This document shows, one piece after another, positions 45,599 through 58,129 of a DNA stretch of 64,000 bases. The position numbers and the translations under genes were made by a program. Every line of letters begins with the position of its first letter. Within the stretch, counting starts at the first letter, position 1. The DNA comes from a bacterium SCSIO 12696 (lineage in GTDB: Bacteria > Pseudomonadota > Gammaproteobacteria > Pseudomonadales > Porticoccaceae): contig CP073744.1 of the NCBI GenBank assembly GCA_024397955.1, positions 992,001 through 1,056,000 on the forward strand, in the 5' to 3' direction. A model generated the notes under the pieces. The model searched no databases, was not told the DNA's origin, and saw only the letters and a program-made list of their open reading frames with translations.

Positions 45599-46820
45599 AT
45601 GGAGACGTGGCCACTTCGCCGGAGAACAGAGTGCTGCGCCATACCATCCACAGGCCAGCAATAATGGTGAGCGAACCAAACCAGGCGATGGCAGGCAACA
45701 GCCCCAACCAGGCCACCAGGTGACCACAGCTCCAGGCACCCAGCGGAGCGGCACCAAATAAAGACAGCTGATACACCGACACCATGCGGGATGCATAGCT
45801 GCTGGGGGCCACCTCGTGCACCATGGTGCGGCCCAATACCATGGACCAGCCAGAAAACAGGCCCCAAAAAAATATTACCGCGAAAACCCCCCAGCTGGGC
45901 AGGTGACAGGCCAGCAGAACCAATAAACCGCCGCGAATGAGCAGGCTGACAACCATAAACCGCCCTGCTCGCCAACGGTTACTCAAGCCGCGAATAACCA
46001 AGAGGTTGGCAACTATCACCCCCGCCGTAAAAGTGAGCTGCAGCCAGGCGAAAAAGGCGGCACCACCGCCATAGAACTCTCTGGCCAACAGTGGCAGCAC
46101 CACCAAATACACCCCCAGCCCCAGAAAGCCGGTGGCAAACACCGCAGCCATCAAATGGCGCAGCTGCAAATGCTGCCAGGCCAACTTGAGGCCCGCGATC
46201 ACACGGGTGTTGACGCCAACCCGGCGAACCGTTTCAACATCGGGGTTTTGGTGACTGTACTTTAATAAAAAGGCGGTAATCACGACTGCTGCCATCTGTA
46301 GCGAGACCATCACCACCAGCCCCAGCTGGTCCAGCCAACCGGCAGCGAACATGCCCAGGCTCTGGCAAGCGAACTGCACCAGGCTCATGCGGGCAACGGC
46401 GCGGTTTAAATGCCCACTGGCCACTTTGGGCAGCAGACTCTCTCTGGCCGGCTGTATAAAAGCAGTGATGGCGCCGTAGCCAAAACCAAACAAAACCACC
46501 AGCAAATAACTGATGGAACCGGTTAACACCAGCCCCATCATCAGGCCATAGGGAATCAGGTAAAGAAGATAGAGCCGGAACAGCAACCGCCCCTGATGAC
46601 GATTCTCCGATAAGGCGCCACCCCAGAGCACAAACAGCAGAGCTGGCAACATCGCCATCATTTGAGCAAAGCCCACTCGATCGGCGCTTTCCTGCAACAC
46701 ACCGGCTATCAGCCAGGGGTAAATCACAATTTGCAGGCCACCCAGCAGCGACCCGGTGCCTACCCCGGAGAGAAAATAACGAAACCCCGATGAACCGGGT
46801 TCAGGGGTGGAGTCAGTCAC
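45597..46820 (-). CDS. MFS transporter
   Basis: Twelve-helix inner-membrane transporter of 407 residues. The N-terminal half contains GGALSENRHQGRLLFRLYLL, a variant of the MFS loop 2-3 signature, and FGFGYGAITAFIQPARESLLPKVASG, typical of the enterobactin-exporter-like (DUF894/MFS_3) group, where the FxxPAxxSLLP motif follows helix 4. Substrate is unknown. It is followed on the minus strand by the convergent candidate sRNA and preceded by the small membrane protein at 46825-47040, with only four bases between them. Confidence 0.88.
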   Translation of the reverse strand: MTDSTPEPGSSGFRYFLSGVGTGSLLGGLQIVIYPWLIAGVLQESADRVGFAQMMAMLPALLFVLWGGALSENRHQGRLLFRLYLLYLIPYGLMMGLVLTGSISYLLVVLFGFGYGAITAFIQPARESLLPKVASGHLNRAVARMSLVQFACQSLGMFAAGWLDQLGLVVMVSLQMAAVVITAFLLKYSHQNPDVETVRRVGVNTRVIAGLKLAWQHLQLRHLMAAVFATGFLGLGVYLVVLPLLAREFYGGGAAFFAWLQLTFTAGVIVANLLVIRGLSNRWRAGRFMVVSLLIRGGLLVLLACHLPSWGVFAVIFFWGLFSGWSMVLGRTMVHEVAPSSYASRMVSVYQLSLFGAAPLGAWSCGHLVAWLGLLPAIAWFGSLTIIAGLWMVWRSTLFSGEVATSP

Positions 46821-46824
46821 TGAG

Positions 46825-47040
46825 TCAGCGGTCTCTGCGGCGTTGCAGTGCGCGGCGGATCAATGACATCAACGTACCCGCCACAAACGCCAGACCAATC
46901 ACCGCAGCCAGCCCCAGCAGCAGGGTAAGCAGGGCCACCAATGCACCCTCCGGGGTGTCGAAAATCGCCAGGATACCCACCAGCAATACCATGCTGGCAA
47001 TCAGGCCGAGCATCAGGGTTTTTGGGCGTTTAAACTTCAT
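46825..47040 (-). CDS. Small two-helix membrane protein, function unknown
   Basis: A 71-residue protein with a basic N-terminus (MKFKRPKT), two hydrophobic segments (about 9-27 and 32-58) and an arginine-rich end (RRALQRRRDR), suggesting a hairpin with both ends in the cytoplasm. It sits four bases upstream of the MFS gene and may be cotranscribed with it. I recognise no family. Confidence 0.6.
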   Translation of the reverse strand: MKFKRPKTLMLGLIASMVLLVGILAIFDTPEGALVALLTLLLGLAAVIGLAFVAGTLMSLIRRALQRRRDR

Positions 47041-47097
47041 AACACGCTTTCTATCGATGGTTTATCGTGGGCAGCCTTTGACTGGTCAAAATCGCAG

Positions 47098-50491
<3,394 letters not shown>

Positions 50492-50516
50492 AGGTCGTGA
50501 AACGAACAATCAATTC

Positions 50517-50592
50517 GTAAGGTGGACCAGCACAGCCTAATCCACCGGTTATCGCAAAACAATGACGGGCAACATAAGTTGACCCGCCCTAC
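50517..50592. repeat. Palindromic intergenic repeat between smc and zipA
   Basis: The first half has GGTGGA (50521-50526) and TCCACC (50541-50546); the second has GACGGGCAAC and GTTGACCCGCC around an ATAA loop. Read on the minus strand it starts GTAGGGCGGG and ends near GGTCCACCTTACG, a form shared by common GTAGGGCGGGT...GGTGGA intergenic repeats in Proteobacteria. Confidence 0.6.
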
Positions 50593-50609
50593 TAAAAATC
50601 GGTTATCCG

Positions 50610-53600
50610 TCAGGCTTCCGCCAGCTCAACCGCTTCATTCACATCCACGGATACCAGGCGCGACACGCCGGGCTCATGCATGGTTACGCCCATTAACTGA
50701 TCCGCCAGTTCCATGGCAATCTTGTTGTGGGTGATAAAGATAAACTGCACCGTTTCCGACATCTCTTTTACCATGCGGATGTAGCGCCCTACGTTGGCGT
50801 CATCCAGCGGCGCATCCACCTCGTCCAGCATACAAAAAGGCGCTGGATTGAGCCGGAAAATAGAGAATACCAGGGAGATCGCGGTCAGTGCCTTTTCACC
50901 ACCAGACAGCAAATGGATGGTGGAGTTTTTCTTGCCTGGGGGGCGAGCCATAATCGCAACACCAGTATCCAGCAGGTCTTCGCCGGTCAGCTCCAAATAG
51001 GCGTGGCCGCCGCCAAACATTTTCGGAAACAGTTCCTGAATACCGCTATTCACCGCATCAAAGGTTTCTTTGAAGCGTGTACGGGTTTCACGGTCAATTT
51101 TTCGAATGGCGTTTTCCAGTGCCTCCAACGCCTCTTCCAGGTCGTTGTTCTGGGCATCGAGATAAGTCTTGCGCTCTGATTCCACCTGATATTCGTCAAT
51201 AGCCGCCAGGTTGATGGGGCCAAGGCGGGAAATCCGTGCCGCCAAACGTTCCAGCTCCTGTTCCCAGGCCTGCTCACTGGCGTCTTCCGGCAGGTTTTCC
51301 ACCAGCGTATCCAGATCGAAATCCTGCTCCATGACCTGCTCGCGGATAGTGCCACTGCGAGTGGCGATTTCCTGAGCGGCCAGTCGCTCCTGTTCCAACT
51401 TGGAACGCAACACCTGCACCTGTTGTTCAAGCTCGTTGCGGCGCTGTTCGTGCTGGCGCATTTCGTGCTCGACGTTTTCCAGATTGCGGCGGGCCTCGCC
51501 CAACTCCCTTTCCACGGTAAGGCGCTGCTCCAGCTTTTCTTCCAGCTGGATCTTCAGCTCTTCACCGGGGTTGTCGTTTTCGGCAAAACTGGAACGCAGT
51601 TGATCACGACGTTCCTGTAGACGCTGAGCCTGTACTTCGAGGCGGGAAATACCGTCGCGAATCGATTGCAGTTGGGTGCGTATGGACTGCTCGCGCATGG
51701 CCAACTGATGTTGGCGATCCCGTTCGTGGCGGGCATTCTGGCGGGCCAGGTCAAGCTTGGCGCGGAGTTCGTCCCGTTGCAGCATTAAGGTTTCGCGGCG
51801 ATGGGTGTCGTCTTCCATGGATTCGATCGCCTGCTCCAGCAACTGCCGAGCCTCAGCCAGGCTTTCCTGCTCCAGCTGTTGTTGCTGCTGGATATCCGCC
51901 TGCTCCTGTTCAGCGCGCAATCGGCGAGCGCCCACTTGCTCCATCTGTACTTCACTGGCGCTAAGACGAGAACGCAATTCCGTAAAGCTGCGCTGCTGCT
52001 CACTCCAGCTGCGGTTATGGGCTTCGCGCTGTTGCTCCAGCTCTGCCAGGTTGTGGATGTGCTGTTGGTGTTGCCCACTCAACTGTTCAATCAGTTGTTC
52101 TTGAGTGGCGATCTGTGCGTTCAGTTCTTCCAGCTCTTGCTTGCGCGCCAACATCCCCACAGTAGCATCGCCACTGCGGGCAACCCGCAGCCAGTTGCTG
52201 CCCAACCACAGACCATCGCGAGTCACCACCGATTCGCCAACACTGAGCTGTGGGCGCAACACCAAAGCTTGTTCCAAGGTATCTACGGCGTAAATACCTG
52301 CCAACAGAGCGCTGGCTGCATTGCTGCCACTGGCTTTGCTGGCCAGGGTTTCGGCTTTGTCCGCCGTCACCTGAGCACCGCTGGCGTTATCCACCAGAAT
52401 CAGCTCACCCTGTTCAAAGGATTGCGCCAGCTGGGCAACCCCATCAATCTGCTCAATACAGGCGGCTTGCAGATAGCTGCCCAAGGCAGTTTCAATGGCG
52501 GTTTCCCACCCCTCAGCCACCACCAGGCTGTCAGCCAGGCGCGGGCTGGCGGACAAATAATTGTGTTCCAGCCAGCGCTGGGCACCGGCCTCCCCTTCCA
52601 TGGCCGCTTGTTGCAAGGCATCCAGAGAAGCCTGCCGACCGCGCATGGCCTGCAGCTGGCCCCGGGCCTGATCCAGTTCAACCGCACATTGATTACCTGC
52701 GGCACGGCTCTGTTCAATACGCTCGGCGTAGCTGTCCACCTGCTGTTGCAAGTGTTCGAGATTCAGTTCCTGCTCCGCCAGCTGTTCTTTCAGCAGCTCA
52801 ATTTCTTCCTGCATGGGGCTGACGCTGAGCCCGGAAGACTCATCGCGCAGTTTTTCCATGCGCTCGCCCAAACGGCGCAGTACCTGTTCCAGGTGTTGAA
52901 TGCGAGATTGCTGCACTTCCGCCTGTTGGCGGGGAGCGGCGGCGGTCTGGTTAAACTCGTCCCACTGGGCCTGCCAACTGTGCATACCGTCTTCCGCCTC
53001 TTGCAAGGCAGCGCCGGTCACCTCTTCCGATTGCTGAGCCACTTCCAGTTGGGGAACGATGTCTTCCAGCTCCGCTTCCCAAGCGGCAATTTTCTCTCGG
53101 TCCTGACGCAGGTGTTCGTCAGTTTCAGCGAAGTTGCGCTCAGTTTGCTCCAAATCCTGCTGTAATTCCCGGGCGCGATCCTGAGCGTGCTGGATAGCCT
53201 GCTCCATCTTGGCCACTTCTGCACCAATGCCGTAGTAGCGCCCCTGCACTTCGCCAAAGGCGTCGCCCAGGTCGGTGTAACTGCCGCGCAGCTTTTCAAT
53301 AGAGGTATCACAGCTCAGACGCTCGGTCACCAGGGCTTCTACACCCAACTCGAATTCGCTAATGGCCTGCTTGCGGGCTTGATTCTGGTCGCTGAGTTTT
53401 TTGAAGCGCAAGGCGTGAAGCTGAGCTTTTTGCAAGCGCTCTTCTTTTTTGTACTCGGCGTATTTTTCCGCGGCTTTGGCCTGGCGCTCCAGGCGGCTCA
53501 GCTGGCGACCCAGCTCTTCGCGAATATCCGTTAGCCGCTCCAGATTTTCGTGAGTGCGGCGCATGCGGTTTTCGGTATCGCGGCGGCGCTCCTTGTACTT

Positions 53601-54113
53601 AGAAATACCCGCCGCTTCTTCGATGTACACCCGCAGTTCATCCGGCTTGGCCTCGATCAGGCGGGAGATCATGCCCTGCTCAATAATGGCGTAACTGCGC
53701 GGCCCCAGGCCGGTGCCCAGAAAGATATCGGTGATATCCCTACGACGACATTTGTTGCCGTTCAGATAGTAGGTATTCTGGGCATCGCGGGTCACTTTGC
53801 GCTTGACCGAGATTTCCGAGTAGCTGGCGTATTCGCCACCCAGAGTACCGCTGGTGTTATCAAACACCAGTTCAATGGACGCCTGGCCCACCGGTTTGCG
53901 GCCACCGGAGCCATTAAAGATCACATCGGTCATGGATTCGCCGCGTAGGTGCTTGGCGGAGGACTCCCCCATCACCCAGCGCACGGCGTCAATGACATTG
54001 GACTTACCACAGCCATTGGGGCCGACAACCGAACACATATTGCTGGGAAAGCTAACGGTGGTCGGGTCTACAAAAGATTTAAACCCGGCCAGTTTGATGC
54101 ATTTGAGCCGCAT
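50610..54113 (-). CDS. smc: Chromosome segregation protein SMC
   Basis: Condensin ATPase of 1167 residues. The N-terminal head begins MRLKCIKLAGFKSFVDPTTVSFP with Walker A GPNGCGKSNVIDAVRW. Two long coiled-coil arms (about 170-500 and 680-1000; very rich in E, Q, L, R) flank a hinge near 510-660. The C-terminal head has the signature LLSGGEKALTAISLVFSIF and Walker B FCMLDEVDAPLDDANV. The position next to zipA-ligA is conserved in pseudomonads and relatives. A species with SMC instead of MukBEF fits a non-enterobacterial gammaproteobacterium. Confidence 0.98.
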   Translation of the reverse strand: MRLKCIKLAGFKSFVDPTTVSFPSNMCSVVGPNGCGKSNVIDAVRWVMGESSAKHLRGESMTDVIFNGSGGRKPVGQASIELVFDNTSGTLGGEYASYSEISVKRKVTRDAQNTYYLNGNKCRRRDITDIFLGTGLGPRSYAIIEQGMISRLIEAKPDELRVYIEEAAGISKYKERRRDTENRMRRTHENLERLTDIREELGRQLSRLERQAKAAEKYAEYKKEERLQKAQLHALRFKKLSDQNQARKQAISEFELGVEALVTERLSCDTSIEKLRGSYTDLGDAFGEVQGRYYGIGAEVAKMEQAIQHAQDRARELQQDLEQTERNFAETDEHLRQDREKIAAWEAELEDIVPQLEVAQQSEEVTGAALQEAEDGMHSWQAQWDEFNQTAAAPRQQAEVQQSRIQHLEQVLRRLGERMEKLRDESSGLSVSPMQEEIELLKEQLAEQELNLEHLQQQVDSYAERIEQSRAAGNQCAVELDQARGQLQAMRGRQASLDALQQAAMEGEAGAQRWLEHNYLSASPRLADSLVVAEGWETAIETALGSYLQAACIEQIDGVAQLAQSFEQGELILVDNASGAQVTADKAETLASKASGSNAASALLAGIYAVDTLEQALVLRPQLSVGESVVTRDGLWLGSNWLRVARSGDATVGMLARKQELEELNAQIATQEQLIEQLSGQHQQHIHNLAELEQQREAHNRSWSEQQRSFTELRSRLSASEVQMEQVGARRLRAEQEQADIQQQQQLEQESLAEARQLLEQAIESMEDDTHRRETLMLQRDELRAKLDLARQNARHERDRQHQLAMREQSIRTQLQSIRDGISRLEVQAQRLQERRDQLRSSFAENDNPGEELKIQLEEKLEQRLTVERELGEARRNLENVEHEMRQHEQRRNELEQQVQVLRSKLEQERLAAQEIATRSGTIREQVMEQDFDLDTLVENLPEDASEQAWEQELERLAARISRLGPINLAAIDEYQVESERKTYLDAQNNDLEEALEALENAIRKIDRETRTRFKETFDAVNSGIQELFPKMFGGGHAYLELTGEDLLDTGVAIMARPPGKKNSTIHLLSGGEKALTAISLVFSIFRLNPAPFCMLDEVDAPLDDANVGRYIRMVKEMSETVQFIFITHNKIAMELADQLMGVTMHEPGVSRLVSVDVNEAVELAEA

Positions 54114-54220
54114 GGAGGTGGTGATCCAGAAATCGAAGTTAATTGCGCGATTTTACACGCTCAGAGCGTGGGCACAACGGAAGAAAGTCGGGTTTTGAGG
54201 AGTGGGTTTAGGTAGAGGAG

Positions 54221-54354
54221 TACGAAGGTGAGTGGCGATCCGGAATTTGAGGTGCCTTTTCAGACACGCCGTACACTGTTTTTCAAATTAAGCTCCTTGT
54301 AGGCTCTTCTGCGGCGTCCCTACCGCAGACGGTCTGAAACTCCAGACCTTCGTA
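54221..54354. repeat. Three-tier nested inverted repeat between ccmI and smc
   Basis: Three inverted pairs are nested in order: TACGAAGGT (54221-54229) with ACCTTCGTA (54346-54354); TTTCAGAC (54258-54265) with GTCTGAAA (54332-54339); ACGCCG (54266-54271) with CGGCGT (54312-54317). The CCTTTTCAG and GGCGTCCC pieces recall the element upstream of fabZ. It fills most of the 249-base gap, which must also hold the smc promoter. No gene is seen. Confidence 0.6.
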
Positions 54355-54362
54355 TTAAGTTC

Positions 54363-55592
54363 TTATAGTTTGTTATTAATGACTAGCTCAACGGGAGAGT
54401 CATTTCCCACTGCGACTGAGCCCAAATTACCCTGTAAATCACCGGGCTGGGCCTTTACACCACCGGAAGCCGAAACACGCGCTACCACAGATATTTCGTC
54501 CATATCCGCCAGACTGGCTCCGGGCAACATCAGGTTACTGTCATCCAATATCACTTGCAGAGGGAATACGGGGTTCGCAATGCGTTGCACCGCCAAGGGC
54601 GCACCAGTGGTTTGGCCAACCGGGCGAGCAATAACAAACAGTGTCCCCCCCTGTGGCGATGCCAACTCGGGAGCCAACTGAACTGCCAAGCGCAATTGGC
54701 CCTTGGCCAGCTCGTTGTGCTGCTCCGGTGTCAACTGAGCGCGGGCTTTTTCCAGTTCTGCTGCAATCTGTGCCGTGGTTGCCTGTTGTGGTGGTAAGAC
54801 TTTGAGCACTTTGCTCCAATCGCGCACCGCGGTGAGGAAGTCCCCCTCCTCATAAGCCAGGCGACCCCGCAACCCCAATACAGGCAGGTTGTCGGGGGTC
54901 TTCGCCAATATACGATCGGCCAGAGATTTCATTTCTGCAAAGCTGTCTGGCTGCTGCAAGGCAAACGCCACTTGCAGGTACTCCTGCATCAAGGTCACAT
55001 CCTGGCCACCAGACAACTCATCGGCGCGACGATACGCCGTCAGTGCTTGGGGAAGTTGGTTTTGTTCGGTATTGAGGCGGCCACTCAGCACCCAATAATA
55101 AAAGTTATCTGGCCGCTGCTGCAGTTGCTGCTCAATCTCAGCCAGCACTTCTCGACGCAGCGCAGCTGCCCCACTGTCACCGCGGGATTGCAGTTGGCTA
55201 CTGCGCTCCAATTTCTCCACAATGGACAAATCGGCACTGGCTCCCAACTGCTGGTAAGTCCATATGGCCACGATTGGCAGCAACACCACCAAAGCTACCA
55301 TCAGCCACAGCGGCTTTGACGCTTTAGTGGTGGAAGCTTCCGCTGGTGACTGATTTTCAGCCAACAGGCTGCGCTCTAGCTCGGCGCGCAGAGCGGAAAA
55401 CTGATTATCGTCAATATCGCCACGGTCATACTGCTGCTGCAACTCAGCCAAGTGTTCCTGAAACAGCTCCGTATTGGCCTGAGGTTGTTCTACATTCACC
55501 GAACTGCGACTGTTGCGCAACAACGGGTAACACACAAACAACAAGGCCAGTGCAGCCAACGCGGCCAACGGCCACCACAACGTTGCCATCAA
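54363..55592 (-). CDS. ccmI: Cytochrome c biogenesis protein CcmI (CycH-type)
   Basis: Apocytochrome c chaperone of System I. Two membrane helices (about 5-22 and 95-112) flank a cytoplasmic coiled-coil segment (LFQEHLAELQQQYDRGDIDDNQFSALRAELERSLL), a strong CcmI mark. The periplasmic part carries TPR repeats (DNFYYWVLSGRLNTEQNQLPQALTAYRRADELSGG; NLPVLGLRGRLAYEEGDFLTAVRDWSKVL) and a C-terminal beta domain. Length 409 residues. Its start overlaps the ccmH stop by four bases. Confidence 0.93.
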   Translation of the reverse strand: MMATLWWPLAALAALALLFVCYPLLRNSRSSVNVEQPQANTELFQEHLAELQQQYDRGDIDDNQFSALRAELERSLLAENQSPAEASTTKASKPLWLMVALVVLLPIVAIWTYQQLGASADLSIVEKLERSSQLQSRGDSGAAALRREVLAEIEQQLQQRPDNFYYWVLSGRLNTEQNQLPQALTAYRRADELSGGQDVTLMQEYLQVAFALQQPDSFAEMKSLADRILAKTPDNLPVLGLRGRLAYEEGDFLTAVRDWSKVLKVLPPQQATTAQIAAELEKARAQLTPEQHNELAKGQLRLAVQLAPELASPQGGTLFVIARPVGQTTGAPLAVQRIANPVFPLQVILDDSNLMLPGASLADMDEISVVARVSASGGVKAQPGDLQGNLGSVAVGNDSPVELVINNKL

Positions 55593-56074
55593 TTGGGCTC
55601 CTTACGGTCTGCATCCCCATCGGAGGCGAGCATATCCGCCAGCTGCGCTTGTTCAGAGTCACTGAGTACGACTGGCTCAGCCTGACGTTGGCGTCGAACC
55701 ACCACAATCACCACAGCGCCACCAATCACCGCCAGCAGCAGTGGCAACAGCCAAAGGCTGTAAGTGCCGGGCTTAAACTGCGGCATGTAGATAATGAAAT
55801 CCCCGTAACGATCCACCAGGAAATCCACCACTTCGTCATCACTTTTGCCCTCTTCCAGTAAACGCAGCACGGTGCGGCGCAAATCCTGGGCAATGGTGGA
55901 ATCGGAGTCACTGAGGTTCTGGTTTTGACATTTCGGGCAACGCAAGTCATCGATCAGGGCCAGATAACGAGCCCGGATATCTTCATTGGAGAAAGTTTCC
56001 AGCTCAGCGGCCTGAACAGACAACGCCAGCAGCAAGGTGATCGCAACAACAATGCGCAATGGAGAGAAAAGCAC
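55589..56074 (-). CDS. ccmH: Cytochrome c biogenesis protein CcmH (CycL-type)
   Basis: Thiol reductase that delivers reduced apocytochrome c to the heme ligase. A signal peptide ends SVQAAE. The redox motif is LRCPKCQNQNLSDSDS, followed by a three-helix bundle (DLRRTVLRLLEEGKSDDEVVDFLVDRYGDFIIYMP) and a C-terminal membrane helix (LWLLPLLLAVIGGAVVIVVV). Length 161 residues. Only ccmH and ccmI are here; the rest of ccmABCDEFG is not in the window. Confidence 0.95.
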   Translation of the reverse strand: MLFSPLRIVVAITLLLALSVQAAELETFSNEDIRARYLALIDDLRCPKCQNQNLSDSDSTIAQDLRRTVLRLLEEGKSDDEVVDFLVDRYGDFIIYMPQFKPGTYSLWLLPLLLAVIGGAVVIVVVRRQRQAEPVVLSDSEQAQLADMLASDGDADRKEPN

Positions 56075-56179
56075 GGTTTGGCCTCAACGGTTGAGTACAG
56101 CAAGCGCGGGAATTATAGCCATAAGCGCCATAGAATTCAGGGCCTGCTGCACTCTTTTATACCGTCAATTAATGCCGGT

Positions 56180-57076
56180 TTAAGATCCCTGTTGAGGCTT
56201 TATCAGTGGCCCAAGGGACGCCAGGTACTCGTTATAAATGGTATCCGGAGAGGTGTTATACACCTCATAGTCACCAATGGGCCGGTCGCGGAACGACTTC
56301 AGGCTCTGATCCAGATAACGAACCCCTTCAGTACGGCTTTCCTGTACCGCGTTAGTATCTATTTCAATGGGGAATATCTCTTCCCGACTGCCAGCCGTGT
56401 GTAACACGTAGCCATTGGGGCCGCAGACAATGGATTCACCCCAACCACAAGTACCAGCGGTGCCGCCAAAACCATTAATATGGAAAATGTACATCTGATT
56501 GATGGCCGCCATGGAGTGAATAATGGAATGCTCTATAGGCAGATCGATGCCATCGGTCATGGTGGGGTTAATCACCACATCCACACCAGAACAGGCCAAA
56601 GTGCGCCATAACTCTGGCTGCCAAGCGTCATAACACACCAACACGCCAAATTTGCCCACTTCGGGAATATCAAACGTGACAAAGTGATCACCGGCAGTCA
56701 CACCCTCTTCGTAGGGGTACCAGGGAAACATTTTGTCGTATAAAGCAATGACAGCACCGGTTGGATCAATCACTGGGCAGGTGTTGTACACCACACCGCC
56801 GACTTCGCGATACAACGTGCCAGGCACCAACCAGATGTTGTATTTCTTCGCCATCTGGCAAAACTGTTCCAGCGTTTCTTCAAAATAAGTCTTGTAGTAC
56901 GTCAATGGACCGTAGGTACAAAGCTCACTAAAGACCGCCATATTCACAAACGGATAAACCGCTGTTAGATCGATCAGGCTTTGTTCGATTTTTGCAATGT
57001 TGTTATAGCCATCCATAACCGGATTGGACGGGATGGCAAGTTGAATACCGGCGATAGAAAATTTTGAAGATGCCAT
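56180..57076 (-). CDS. Carbon-nitrogen hydrolase (nitrilase superfamily)
   Basis: Cytoplasmic amidase/nitrilase-type enzyme of 298 residues. The catalytic Glu-Lys-Cys set is visible: E in VFSELCTYG, K in LYDKMFPWYPYEEG and C in VLVCYDAWQPELWR. The CYDAWQPE stretch and long C-terminal tail (YLDQSLKSFRDRPIGDYEVYN) resemble amide hydrolases more than nitrile hydrolases, but substrate cannot be fixed. The start at 57076 gives 298 residues, with AAGGAG eleven bases upstream; a GTG four codons earlier lies too close to that site. It lies between the btu operon and ccmH with gaps on both sides and is probably transcribed on its own. Confidence 0.85.
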   Translation of the reverse strand: MASSKFSIAGIQLAIPSNPVMDGYNNIAKIEQSLIDLTAVYPFVNMAVFSELCTYGPLTYYKTYFEETLEQFCQMAKKYNIWLVPGTLYREVGGVVYNTCPVIDPTGAVIALYDKMFPWYPYEEGVTAGDHFVTFDIPEVGKFGVLVCYDAWQPELWRTLACSGVDVVINPTMTDGIDLPIEHSIIHSMAAINQMYIFHINGFGGTAGTCGWGESIVCGPNGYVLHTAGSREEIFPIEIDTNAVQESRTEGVRYLDQSLKSFRDRPIGDYEVYNTSPDTIYNEYLASLGPLIKPQQGS

Positions 57077-57221
57077 ATTCAGTAACACTCCTTATTGATG
57101 AATAAGTAAATAGAAAGACCCCAACGGGCGGGTGTTTGTAACACCGCACGGGAGTCTGGACAAACATTATGACTATTGTGTTGCTGCCAGAATGTGTAGT
57201 GAGCATGCACTTGATGCATGG

Positions 57222-58109
57222 CTAGGGGTTTGAGCTGGAAATATCCGCTCTCACTCGATCCAAATGCCCGCACACCTGCTCAGCACCCAGCAAAATACGC
57301 GGCGAATGGCGATGGAGAATATCCGGGTCAATCCAATAGAGGTGGCTATTTTTTACAGCGGAAATACTGGGCCATTTCAACCAGTCGTCCAGCCAGGGGG
57401 GGCGAGTCTCATCGGCACCGCTGGCAACAATCACCCGGGGATTGGCAGCAATAACAGATTCCACATTCAGGCGCGGCACTTTGGGCTTGGCATCAGCGAA
57501 CAAGTTGGTGCCGCCACAAAGTTCAATCACATTGGAAATCAAGCTATCGCCATTAAGAGTCATCAATGGCTGGTGCCACACTTGGTAGAACACCATCACC
57601 GATTGCTTTGATGTGTTTGCCTGACGCAGTTGCTGTAAGCGTTTTTGATAACTTTGCTGTGCTTTACGCCCCTGCTCTACCTTGCCAGTGAGCTGGGCGA
57701 ATACCCCTAACATATCGCCCACATCTGCCAATGTGCTCGGATCACCCACATAAACCGGTATGCCTAATGTTTCCAAGCGGCCGACAATATCCCGACCATT
57801 GTTGGCGTTCCAGGCCAACACTAGGTCCGGCTCTAGGCTTACCAGGGTTTCATAGCTGATTTTTTGGTGTGAACCCACCCGTAGAATACGCTTCGCCGCT
57901 TCTGGGTAGTCACTGTATTCCATGGCACCCACAATGTTTTCCCCGGCGCCTATTTCAAAAAGGACTTCGGTAATGTGCGGAGCCAGACTAACTATACGCT
58001 GAGCAGGTTTTTCCAATTGCAGGTTGCGCCCCAAATCATCGGTGACACGGATTTCTCCTTGGCACAACGCGGAAAAAAAGCACAAAACTGAAAAAAGGCA
58101 ATAGCGCAT
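57222..58109 (-). CDS. btuF: Cobalamin ABC transporter, periplasmic binding protein (BtuF-like)
   Basis: Class III helical-backbone binding protein, 295 residues. The signal peptide ends near ALCQGE. RIVSLAPHITEVLFEIGAGENIVGAMEYSDYPEAAKRILRVGSHQKISYETLVSLEPDLVLAW is typical of BtuF. The C-terminal lobe has ELCGGTNLFADAKPKVPRLNVESVIAANPRVIVASG. It is the last gene of the corrinoid operon, 20 bases after the ATPase. Heme or siderophore binding proteins share the fold, but context favours corrinoid. Confidence 0.85.
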   Translation of the reverse strand: MRYCLFSVLCFFSALCQGEIRVTDDLGRNLQLEKPAQRIVSLAPHITEVLFEIGAGENIVGAMEYSDYPEAAKRILRVGSHQKISYETLVSLEPDLVLAWNANNGRDIVGRLETLGIPVYVGDPSTLADVGDMLGVFAQLTGKVEQGRKAQQSYQKRLQQLRQANTSKQSVMVFYQVWHQPLMTLNGDSLISNVIELCGGTNLFADAKPKVPRLNVESVIAANPRVIVASGADETRPPWLDDWLKWPSISAVKNSHLYWIDPDILHRHSPRILLGAEQVCGHLDRVRADISSSNP

Positions 58110-58129
58110 TTGGATTGGTTTAACGATGA

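Noticed and set aside
54205-54297. Short plus-strand peptide frame starting GTG near 54229 in the ccmI-smc gap
   Set aside because: About 24 codons with a plausible ribosome site, but it lies within the nested palindrome and shows no family likeness; not supported as a gene.
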